From contig NZ_JADFUA010000001.1 in NCBI RefSeq assembly GCF_015223195.1, positions 372,001 to 436,000 of the forward strand: a DNA stretch of 64,000 nt. The letters are read 5' to 3'. Made by a program: the position numbers and the translations under genes. The notes below the pieces were generated by a model. The model saw nothing but the letters and a program-made list of their open reading frames with translations. It was not told where the DNA came from and did not search any database. Positions 57,543-64,000 of this stretch are shown here, one piece after another; position 1 is the stretch's first letter, and each line of letters begins with the position of its first letter. Source of the stretch: Chitinilyticum piscinae (GTDB taxonomy: Bacteria > Pseudomonadota > Gammaproteobacteria > Burkholderiales > Chitinibacteraceae).

Positions 57543-57902
57543 ATGACCATCAGCCTGCATCTCGAATTCGATCCCCCCGTGACCCGCCCGGTGCCGCGCG
57601 CGGATAGCCTGCTGCTGGAGGCCCTGCCCATGCTGGAAGACATCGCCGCCGAATGGGGGGTACGCCCGCTCAGCCAATTCATGGATCAGGGAGGCCGGCC
57701 GGCCGGGCAGCCGCGCAGCGACTGGCACCGCCTCGAACACGGCATTGCCACACTGCAGACGCTCGCGCATCACCCGGCCTGCGAAGGGACCGGACTGGAC
57801 AGCGAGCTAGTGCTCTGGCTGAAGCAGCTGGAATTCGCCGCCGGCCAGCAGGTCAGCGGCTTTCGCATCAGTGCCGATCTGGCAGCAGACACGGCCGACT
57901 AG
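57543..57902 (+). CDS. Conserved-looking small protein, unknown
   Basis: 119 residues from the ATG at 57543: LHLEFDPPVTRPVPRADSLL, then EDIAAEWGVRPLSQFMDQ and a helical C-terminus. It is soluble, acidic and has no motif that I know. It lies between two minus-strand signalling genes, divergent from the REC regulator and convergent with the kinase gene. A long upstream extension of the frame is antisense to the REC gene and was discarded. Confidence 0.65.
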   Translation: MTISLHLEFDPPVTRPVPRADSLLLEALPMLEDIAAEWGVRPLSQFMDQGGRPAGQPRSDWHRLEHGIATLQTLAHHPACEGTGLDSELVLWLKQLEFAAGQQVSGFRISADLAADTAD

Positions 57903-57923
57903 CCGGTGTCAGCGCTCGCGCCC

Positions 57924-59198
57924 TTAATCCAGCGCGGCCGCCAGTTGCTCGTTGGCAGCCTCCAGCCGCTCGACCAGCAGGCGCAGGAAGGACTGCTCGA
58001 AACGCGATTGCAGCTGCAGGCTCGCGCTCTCGATCGAGGCCCGGCGGAATTTCAAGACCAGCACCGAACCGGCGGAAGTGATGGTGGCTCGACGCAAGGG
58101 TTTGTCCGGTGTCAGATAGGCCATCTCGCCCATGCATTCACCGGCGCGCAGGGTTGCCAGCTCGATCCCGCCACGACTGACCGTGGCCTTGCCCTGCAAC
58201 AGGATGGAAAAGGAATTGCCCGGCCGGTCTTCCTGCATCAGCGTACGTCCCGGCGGCAGGAGATGCCAGCTGGCAATGCGCAGCACCTGCCAGAGTTCTG
58301 CATCGCTGAATATGCGGAAAAAACGGCACTGACGCAGCAGCAGGAATTTCTCGCGATCAGAGAGCTCATCCCGACGGGTACGCACGGCCTGGTCAATCGC
58401 CGAGAGGTGTTCGGCAAACGACAACCAGGAGGGAAAACGGGCTTCAGGGTCTTTCTGCAGCGCGATGTCCAGCAGGAATTCCAGCGCCGGCGGCAATTCG
58501 GGGCGACGGGAGCGCAGCGGTGCCTGCTGGGCATGGCTGATCTGGTAGAGCGTGCTCATGACCGTGTCGCCCTGGAACGGCTTGCAGCCGGTCAGCAACT
58601 CGTACAGCACCACGCCCAGCCCGAACATGTCCGAACGGGCGTCGACATCCTGCCCGGCAATCAGCTCCGGGGACATGTAATCAGGGGTGCCGACCATGCC
58701 AGTCAGCTCGGTCTGGCTGCCATCCAGCAGGCAGGAAGCTCCGAAATCCGTGATCTTGACGTCGCCACTTTTGGCCAGCAGCAGATTGGCGGGCTTCAGG
58801 TCGCGATGCACCAAGCCCTGCTGGTTGGCATGGTGCATGGCCATGCAGCACTGGAAGCCGATCTGCAGCACCGTATCGATAGGTAGCAGGGTATCCGGCT
58901 GGGTGTATTCGGATAAAGGGGCGCCATCAACATACTCCATGACCACGTAGGCCTGCTGACCGTCCTGCACCGCATCCAGCGTAGCAACAATGCAGGGATG
59001 GTTCAGCTCGCGCACCAACCGAGCTTCATTGAGGAACATGCGGCGGATGCGCCCGGCGGCGCCGGGGGTCGCAGTGGTTTCGGCCCGGAACAGCTTGATG
59101 GCCACCTCGCGGTTGAGGAAGGCATCCCAGGCGCGATAGACATCGGCGGTCGCACCACCTCCGAGCCGGGTCTGAATCTGGTATTTGCCGATCTGCAT
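57924..59198 (-). CDS. Ser/Thr protein kinase fused to a cyclic-nucleotide-binding domain
   Basis: 424 residues with no membrane helix. The kinase domain (1-270) has the glycine loop RLGGGATADVY, Lys35 in VAIKLF, the catalytic loop HRDLKPANLL (Asp133), DFGAS (Asp151) and GTPDYMSPE, so it should be active. Residues about 290-400 form a cNMP-binding/Crp-type beta roll with a phosphate cassette-like GECMGEMAYLTPDKPLRRAT (Glu358, Arg370). This predicts a soluble kinase switched by a nucleotide, or a CNB scaffold. Known bacterial Ser/Thr kinases more often carry PASTA domains. Confidence 0.9.
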   Translation of the reverse strand: MQIGKYQIQTRLGGGATADVYRAWDAFLNREVAIKLFRAETTATPGAAGRIRRMFLNEARLVRELNHPCIVATLDAVQDGQQAYVVMEYVDGAPLSEYTQPDTLLPIDTVLQIGFQCCMAMHHANQQGLVHRDLKPANLLLAKSGDVKITDFGASCLLDGSQTELTGMVGTPDYMSPELIAGQDVDARSDMFGLGVVLYELLTGCKPFQGDTVMSTLYQISHAQQAPLRSRRPELPPALEFLLDIALQKDPEARFPSWLSFAEHLSAIDQAVRTRRDELSDREKFLLLRQCRFFRIFSDAELWQVLRIASWHLLPPGRTLMQEDRPGNSFSILLQGKATVSRGGIELATLRAGECMGEMAYLTPDKPLRRATITSAGSVLVLKFRRASIESASLQLQSRFEQSFLRLLVERLEAANEQLAAALD

Positions 59199-59293
59199 GC
59201 CTGCCGCCCGTTTGTCATGAAACTGCAGCAGATCATAACAAAGCCAGCCGCCCCCGCAGGATCAAGATGTTACTGCGTGTGCGGCCGCCGTCA

Positions 59294-60091
59294 TCAGGGG
59301 TTGGGCTGGGGCACGAACGCCAGTGCGTGCATGCCAAGTACGCCGAAGGTAGCACTGTCGTGCCAGCACTCGACCTCTGCGCGGACTCCCGCTGCACCGC
59401 GGGCCACCAGCAAGGGCAGGAAGTGCTCCGGGCTGGGATGCGCCCGCCGCGCATGCGGAGCCCGCTGCTGCCATTGCGCCAGTTCGCCGGGCAGATCGGC
59501 CGCGGCCGCCTGCATGACCCAGGCCGCAAATTCGCTCACGTAATCACTGCCGGAGGCGGCATCCGTCATGCCGAAAACCTCGCGCAGATTGTGCGTCATG
59601 CTCCCTGAGGCAAGCAGCAGCACGTCTTCCGGCAGGCAGCCAGCCAGCACCTGTCCGATACGCAGGTGGCCGGCCGAATCCAGATTGCCGGCCAGCGAGA
59701 GGGTGACAACCGGAATGTCCGCATCCGGCCAGGCCAGCTTCAGCGGCACCCAGGCGCCATGATCAAGCAAGCCTTTCTGGCTGCCGACTGCATCCAGCCC
59801 ACCCGCACGCAATCCGCTGATCAAGTGTGCGGCCAGCTCCGGATCGCCCGGTGGGCGATAGCGCTGCGCATACAGTTCGGCGGGAAAGCCGCCAAAGTCA
59901 TGCCATTCTTGCCATTGCGCAGCCGTACCAACCATTAGCTGGGACTGCAGGTCATGCGCCGAGACAAGCACAATGGCGCGCGGCCGCGGCAGGCGAGCCG
60001 GCAGCCCGCGCAAGAAATCGCGCGCCGGTACGGCGTCGAACAACAGGGTCGGTGCGCCGTGGCTGACAAATAGTGCCGGCATTCTGGCCAT
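59294..60091 (-). CDS. DODA-type extradiol aromatic ring-opening dioxygenase (YgiD-like)
   Basis: 265 residues of the LigB superfamily. The metal ligands sit in FVSHGAPTLLF (His11) near the start and GLLDHGAWVPL (His near 110), with a later His in AHPSPEHFLPLLVARG. The family cleaves catechols such as DOPA with non-haem iron or zinc. E. coli YgiD has this fold. It is followed on the same strand by the kinase gene 95 bases on. No aromatic degradation genes are near. Confidence 0.88.
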   Translation of the reverse strand: MARMPALFVSHGAPTLLFDAVPARDFLRGLPARLPRPRAIVLVSAHDLQSQLMVGTAAQWQEWHDFGGFPAELYAQRYRPPGDPELAAHLISGLRAGGLDAVGSQKGLLDHGAWVPLKLAWPDADIPVVTLSLAGNLDSAGHLRIGQVLAGCLPEDVLLLASGSMTHNLREVFGMTDAASGSDYVSEFAAWVMQAAAADLPGELAQWQQRAPHARRAHPSPEHFLPLLVARGAAGVRAEVECWHDSATFGVLGMHALAFVPQPNP

Positions 60092-60288
60092 GATCAGACC
60101 TTCATCAAATTTGCATCAACCATCCAATTCTAGCGAGCACATGCCTGATATAAGTTGAAAAATAAGGAATACAGCATTCAATAAATCTGAATTGATTTCC
60201 GCCCCCCTCACAACGACTAAGCGCGCCACTGGCAGCATGGTGACTTCATTCACATAATGGGAGTGACGCGTCCACAGGGAAGGCAGAC

Positions 60289-61353
60289 ATGATCAAGCTG
60301 ATGGTGATCGATGATTCGGCACTGGTTCGCCAGCGCATCACCGACTGCATGGCCCGCACCAGTGATATCCGCGTCTGCGCCGCTGCCAGCGATCCGCTGC
60401 AGGCCGAGAGCATGCTGGCGCGCGATCAGCCGGATGTAGTGGTGCTTGATCTGGATCTGCCACGGATGGATGGCATTTCCTTTCTGCGCAAGCTGATGAG
60501 CGAACGCCCCTTGCCGGTGGTGGTGTTCTCGGTACTCGCTACACAGGGCTCGGCCAAATCCATCCAGGCCCTGCAGGCTGGTGCCGTGCAGATTCTGGCA
60601 AAATCACCGGGGCAACAGGCAACACAGGAATTCGAGCAATTGGCGACACTGGTCCGGCAGGCAGCCCGAACCACCGTACGTGCCATCCGGAGCACCCCGA
60701 TTCCGCGCGGCGGGCATGCACGGGCATTGCAGAATGCCGATGCCATCCTGCCTGCGCCCGAACCCGGAGCCCGCATCCCCCCGACCGAACGCATCGTGCT
60801 GATCGGCGCCTCCACCGGGGGCACACAGGCTCTGGAGCAGATTCTGAGCCGCCTCAGCGTACGCTGCCCGCCGATTGCCATCGTCCAGCACATGCCGGGC
60901 AATCTGACCGCTTCGTTTGCCAGGCGGCTCGATCAGCAGGCACAGATCACCGTGCGCGAAGCGCGCAACGGTGATCGCATGCAAAGCGGGCAGGCACTGA
61001 TCGCGCCGGGAGGCAAACATCTGCTGATCAAGCGTCAGGGCAATAACTACTGTGTCGAAGTGGTGGATGGCCCAGCCGTCACGCGGCATTGTCCCTCCGT
61101 CGATGTCCTGTTCCGCTCCGGCGCACGCTTTGCCGGCGCCAACGCGGTCGGAATGCTGCTGACCGGCATCGGCGAAGATGGCGCACGCGGACTGAAGGAA
61201 ATGCGCGATGCCGGTGCCCATACCGTGGCGCAGGATGCCGAAACCTGCGTGGTATTCGGCATGCCCAAAGAAGCCATCGGACTGGATGCCGCCGTCGATA
61301 TTCTGCCGCTGGGGCAGATGGCCAGCGTCATCGAACGCAGCCGCCGCGCGTGA
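60289..61353 (+). CDS. cheB: Chemotaxis protein-glutamate methylesterase CheB
   Basis: 354 residues. The REC domain has D8, D9 and phospho-acceptor D54 in VVVLDLDLPRMDG. The methylesterase domain has Ser175 in GASTGGTQAL, His201 in QHMPG and Asp297 in LTGIGEDGA, the full catalytic triad. Together they demethylate or deamidate chemoreceptors. No cheA, cheW, cheR or receptor gene is in the window, so it is an orphan copy. The ribosome site is good (AGGGAAGG). It begins divergently from the DODA gene. Confidence 0.93.
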   Translation: MIKLMVIDDSALVRQRITDCMARTSDIRVCAAASDPLQAESMLARDQPDVVVLDLDLPRMDGISFLRKLMSERPLPVVVFSVLATQGSAKSIQALQAGAVQILAKSPGQQATQEFEQLATLVRQAARTTVRAIRSTPIPRGGHARALQNADAILPAPEPGARIPPTERIVLIGASTGGTQALEQILSRLSVRCPPIAIVQHMPGNLTASFARRLDQQAQITVREARNGDRMQSGQALIAPGGKHLLIKRQGNNYCVEVVDGPAVTRHCPSVDVLFRSGARFAGANAVGMLLTGIGEDGARGLKEMRDAGAHTVAQDAETCVVFGMPKEAIGLDAAVDILPLGQMASVIERSRRA

Positions 61354-61406
61354 ACGATTCTTAATGCCGTGTTGACGTTCCGGCAATCCACAGCAGCGTA
61401 TTGTTG

Positions 61407-61471
61407 CTCTCCATGCAGTCAGGCACACCGCCTGCTGTAACCCCTAACGGACTGTATGTGGAGAGTTCCCA
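61407..61471 (+). promoter_or_regulatory. asr leader that can hide the ribosome binding site
   Basis: CTCTCC (61407-61412) is the exact complement of GGAGAG (61460-61465), the asr ribosome site. The pairing extends through ATGCAGTC with GACTGTAT. An inner hairpin CAGGC (61420-61424)/GCCTG (61430-61434) lies between them. TTGACG at 61372-61377 is a -35 candidate; the -10 is unclear (GCGTAT, 61396-61401). Such a fold would hold translation off until opened. Confidence 0.5.
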
Positions 61472-61846
61472 ATGAACGCACTGAAAAGCATCATCCTGGC
61501 TGCAGCACTGACTACCTTCGGCGCTGGTGCCTACGCCGCTGATACCGCTTCCCAACCGGCCAAGCACCACAAGACCGCGCACAAGGCGTCTCACACCGCT
61601 TCGCACAAAGCCACTCACAAGGCCAGCGCTGCACAAAAGGCCCAGGCCAAGAAGCACGCTTCCGGTGTGAAGGCCAGCGCTGCGCAAAAAGCTCAAGCCA
61701 AAAAGCACGCTTCCGGCGTGAAGGCCAGCGCTCCGCAAAAGGCCCAGGCCAAGAAGCACGCTTCCGGCGTGAAGGCTAGCGCTGCGCAAAAGGCTCAAGC
61801 CAAGAAGCACGCTTCCGCAGTTGCTTCCAAGCCGGCCAGCAAGTAA
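61472..61846 (+). CDS. asr: Acid-shock (Asr-like) repeat protein
   Basis: 124 residues: signal peptide MNALKSIILAAALTTFGAGA to about residue 22, a His/Lys-rich stretch (HHKTAHKASHTASHKATHK), then four copies of a 17-residue unit, ASAAQKAQAKKHASGVK with small changes. E. coli Asr has the same signal peptide plus QKAQAAKKH repeats and is a periplasmic, intrinsically disordered protein needed for acid survival, controlled by RstBA and PhoBR. Here a two-component system lies 0.5 kb downstream. A strong terminator follows. Confidence 0.85.
   Translation: MNALKSIILAAALTTFGAGAYAADTASQPAKHHKTAHKASHTASHKATHKASAAQKAQAKKHASGVKASAAQKAQAKKHASGVKASAPQKAQAKKHASGVKASAAQKAQAKKHASAVASKPASK
61624..61828 (+). 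repeat. 51-bp tandem repeats in asr
   Basis: Four in-frame copies of a 51-bp unit. Synonymous differences among copies (AAGGCCCAG versus AAAGCTCAA) show the repeats are not all recent. Confidence 0.85.
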
Positions 61847-61896
61847 GCCCTGCGATTTCTGTTTAACGTGAACTCCTCATCGGGTTCAAGTCGGTT

Positions 61897-61929
61897 GCCT
61901 TGCCGGTCCTCCCCCGGCAAGGCTTTTTT
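61897..61929 (+). terminator. Rho-independent terminator of asr
   Basis: GCCTTGCCGG (61897-61906) and CCGGCAAGGC (61914-61923) form a perfect 10-bp stem followed by six T. Confidence 0.92.
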
Positions 61930-61968
61930 CATGCATCACCTGGTCTCATACTTTCTGGTTCGGCGGAA

Positions 61969-62361
61969 ATGATTGCAGCATCCAGCATGATTACCCTGCT
62001 CGCGGCGTTGAACACCGCATCGCCTGTCGCACCGGCCTCGGAGCGTGAGCAATTGCGCCTGCCGAACACGGCGCAATGGAGTCGTGTTGACGGCAGCCAT
62101 GTTGCCATCTGGACTGGACGCCAGGAAGCTTGGCTGCTGACCTTCAGCAAGCACTGCACGCTGCCGCAAACTGGCCAGGTTCTCGTGCTGCACACCAGCC
62201 ATGGTCATCTGCAGCGCGGTCTGCCCGTATTACCGGACAATGCCAAAGCCTGTAAACTGGAACGCATTGCCCCGGCCGTGCTGAGCGACACACCGGCACC
62301 GACTGGCAAGGTGCAGCGGATCGACCACGGTACAGATCTCGCCTCACACCCTTCCCGCTAA
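61969..62361 (+). CDS. Small exported protein, possibly DUF6491-like
   Basis: 130 residues with an N-terminal hydrophobic stretch (MIAASSMITLLAALNTASPV) that looks like a signal peptide. The mature part contains WSRVDGSHVAIWTGRQEAWL followed by LLTFSKHCTLP, and later NAKACKLERIAP. The two Cys could form a disulfide. The pattern recalls DUF6491, but this is by eye. A longer frame from 61900 overlaps the asr terminator and was rejected. It precedes the two-component genes by 19 bases and may belong to that operon. Confidence 0.6.
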   Translation: MIAASSMITLLAALNTASPVAPASEREQLRLPNTAQWSRVDGSHVAIWTGRQEAWLLTFSKHCTLPQTGQVLVLHTSHGHLQRGLPVLPDNAKACKLERIAPAVLSDTPAPTGKVQRIDHGTDLASHPSR

Positions 62362-62380
62362 CCCTCACTGCGAACTCGCC

Positions 62381-63067
62381 ATGCGTATCCTGCTCGTCGA
62401 AGACCAGTTGCAACAGGCTCAGTACACGGAAAAAGCCCTGCGCGAAGGCGGTCATGCGGTTGATGTCGCGCATGACGGCAAGCACGGCCTGTTTCTGGCC
62501 AGCACCGAGCCCTACGAAGTCATCATTCTCGATCGCATGCTGCCGCAGGTGGATGGCCTGACCGTGCTGCGCACCCTGCGCGCATCCGGCACGCATACTC
62601 CGGTATTGCTGCTGACGGCGCTGGCCGACGTCGACGATCGCGTTGAAGGCCTGCGCACCGGCGCCGACGATTACCTTGGCAAACCCTTCAGCACGGCTGA
62701 ATTGCTGGCGCGCATCGATGCCCTCGGCCGCCGCCGCCAGCCGGCATCAGCCGAACAATCCCATCAGTTGCAGGTAGAAGACCTGTATCTTGATCGCCTG
62801 TCACGCACCGTACGCCGCGGCACGCGCAAACTGGATCTGCAGCCACGCGAATACCAGTTGCTGGAATTCCTGATGCGGCATGCCGGGCATGTGGTAACCC
62901 GCACCATGCTGCTCGAAGGCGTGTGGAATTACCACTTTGACCCGGGTACCAACGTGATCGACGTGCACATCAGCAAATTGCGCGGCAAGATCGATGCCGA
63001 TGGCCTGCCGACGCTACTGCACACGGTGCGCGGCGCCGGCTACCGTCTGGGGCAGCCGGAGCAATGA
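62381..63067 (+). CDS. OmpR-family response regulator
   Basis: 228 residues. The receiver domain has E7/D8, phospho-acceptor Asp51 in IILDRMLPQVDG, TAL and the Lys in LGKPFS. The winged-helix DNA-binding domain (about 130-225) has LDLQPREYQLLEFLMRHAGH, VWNYHFDPGTNVIDVHISKL and TVRGAGYRL. It resembles QseB/CopR/PmrA-type regulators. It overlaps the kinase gene by ATGA. Confidence 0.92.
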   Translation: MRILLVEDQLQQAQYTEKALREGGHAVDVAHDGKHGLFLASTEPYEVIILDRMLPQVDGLTVLRTLRASGTHTPVLLLTALADVDDRVEGLRTGADDYLGKPFSTAELLARIDALGRRRQPASAEQSHQLQVEDLYLDRLSRTVRRGTRKLDLQPREYQLLEFLMRHAGHVVTRTMLLEGVWNYHFDPGTNVIDVHISKLRGKIDADGLPTLLHTVRGAGYRLGQPEQ

Positions 63068-64000
63068 TCGCGCGACTGCGCCGGACGCTGCGCAGCCCGT
63101 TCACGCGCTATCTGCTGCTGTTTTCGCTGCTGTTGCCACTGACCATGACGGCCTTCGTGTCGCTGGTCTATCAGGATGCCCAGCAGGCACTGCTTGGTGA
63201 ATTCCGCAGCGCACTGCGCGATGACATTTCGCTGCTCGAAGCGATCTACCGCGACGAGGGGCTCAACGGCCTGCAGGCGGCCATTGGTCGGCGCACCGGG
63301 CTGGAGGATGGCCGCAGCGTTTACCTGCTGGTCTCACCGCTGGGAGAGAAACTGGCCGGCAACCTGCCCAGCTGGCCGGCAGGTATTCCGGCTCGGGACG
63401 AAGCCTCGGTGACCTTCACCGATCCGGCCCAGGGCGGCACCATCGTCGCCGAAGTTTTCCTGCTGTATGGCGATTACCGTCTGCTGGTTGGCCGGCATGC
63501 CGTCTACGAGAAGGTCGGTCATCACCTGATGGTGTACTTCCTGCTGCTGAACGGGCTACTGGTCATCAGTGTCACCATCGTCGGCGTGCTGTTCACCCGG
63601 CTGATCCGCCGGCGCATGCAGGCCATCGTCAGCACCACCCGGCACATCCGCGCCGGCCAGCTCGATGCCCGCATTCCTGACGATCAGGCGGGCGATGAAA
63701 TCTCCGCGCTGGTGGGTGAAATCAATGCCATGCTCGAGCAGCAGCAGAAACTGCTGAACTATGCGCGGCAAACCTCGGCAGCCATCGCGCACGACCTGCG
63801 CCACCCGCTGGTCGAGCTGCGCAACCGGCTTGAAGATGCCGAAAGCAGCGGCTCGGCCAGCCGCGAAGAAATTGACGCCATGCTGAGCCAGACCGACCAG
63901 CTGCTGGGACTGTTTGCGGCACTGCTGCGACTGGGCCGGCTGGAATCGGGCAGCCAGCCACTGCAGCGGGAGCGGATTGATCTGTATGCGCTGGCCGAAG
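63064..64000 (+). CDS. Sensor histidine kinase (3' end beyond the window)
   Basis: About 312 residues are visible before the edge cuts the gene. A first membrane helix lies near residues 17-38. A periplasmic sensor of about 120 residues follows, and a second helix near 158-178. A HAMP-like linker comes next (IRRRMQAIVSTTRHIRAGQL). The H-box is SAAIAHDLRHPLVELRN with phospho-acceptor His243. The ATP-binding domain is missing. It starts in an ATGA overlap with the response regulator, so the two form a pair. The signal is unknown. Confidence 0.9.
   Translation, partial: MIARLRRTLRSPFTRYLLLFSLLLPLTMTAFVSLVYQDAQQALLGEFRSALRDDISLLEAIYRDEGLNGLQAAIGRRTGLEDGRSVYLLVSPLGEKLAGNLPSWPAGIPARDEASVTFTDPAQGGTIVAEVFLLYGDYRLLVGRHAVYEKVGHHLMVYFLLLNGLLVISVTIVGVLFTRLIRRRMQAIVSTTRHIRAGQLDARIPDDQAGDEISALVGEINAMLEQQQKLLNYARQTSAAIAHDLRHPLVELRNRLEDAESSGSASREEIDAMLSQTDQLLGLFAALLRLGRLESGSQPLQRERIDLYALAE

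Overview
The window reads as a contiguous chromosomal segment of a GC-rich betaproteobacterium. The division/cell-wall (dcw) cluster in its full order, rpoH, metXW, type-2 argC, yaeQ and the LPS-core genes point that way. A Neisseriales-like organism is my best guess, but no rRNA or other decisive marker is present. Most genes are tightly packed, often with 4-base ATGA or GTGA stop/start overlaps.

Layout. 1-4.5 kb: the 3' end of an ion antiporter gene, a stand-alone phosphoketolase (xfp), the heat-shock sigma factor rpoH behind a perfect CIRCE (HrcA) operator, and a 57-residue membrane protein gene below the usual ORF cut-off. 4.7-21.8 kb: the dcw operon mraZ-rsmH-ftsL-ftsI-murE-murF-mraY-murD-ftsW-murG-murC-ddlB-ftsQ-ftsA-ftsZ. 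It begins with a 10-bp-periodic MraZ operator and is interrupted only by a palindromic repeat between ddlB and ftsQ. 22-25.5 kb: lpxC, rsmE and msbA, so envelope synthesis continues into lipid A. 25.5-26.5 kb: an AT-rich island with dispersed repeats and a broken immunity-protein-like gene. 26.5-35.2 kb: LPS core/O-antigen genes (a GT2 gene divergent from an epimerase, three GT9 genes, two GT4 genes and a WaaL-like ligase). The last two genes have visibly lower GC. 35.2-38 kb: metX-metW and a Gfo/Idh oxidoreductase.

38-43.3 kb is an accessory stretch. It holds a large surface lipoprotein gene with 93-residue Ig/cadherin-like repeats, split by a 2-bp insertion, then a small membrane protein, a DUF2185/Imm33-type gene, a possible SUKH-type gene and a small lipoprotein. 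43.3-54.8 kb: argC2, a cytosolic-type M14 carboxypeptidase, an active/inactive pair of M16 peptidases with a polytopic membrane protein, two periplasmic binding-protein-like genes around yaeQ, and a YgiQ-type radical SAM protein. 54.8-61.4 kb: a signalling block with a degenerate HD-GYP-like protein, a REC-domain regulator, a Ser/Thr kinase fused to a cyclic-nucleotide-binding domain, a DODA-type dioxygenase and a lone CheB. 61.4-64 kb: an Asr-like acid-shock repeat protein whose ribosome binding site can pair with its own leader, a small secreted protein, and an OmpR-type two-component system cut by the window end.

Four 49-bp elements bounded by GGGTAT...ATACCC, plus a fifth related piece, lie 0-8 bases after stop codons. 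I see no tRNA, rRNA, CRISPR array, prophage or complete insertion sequence. No complete new system is proven. The most interesting leads are the 49-bp element family, the split lipobox/barrel/Ig protein, the kinase-CNB signalling block and the asr leader.
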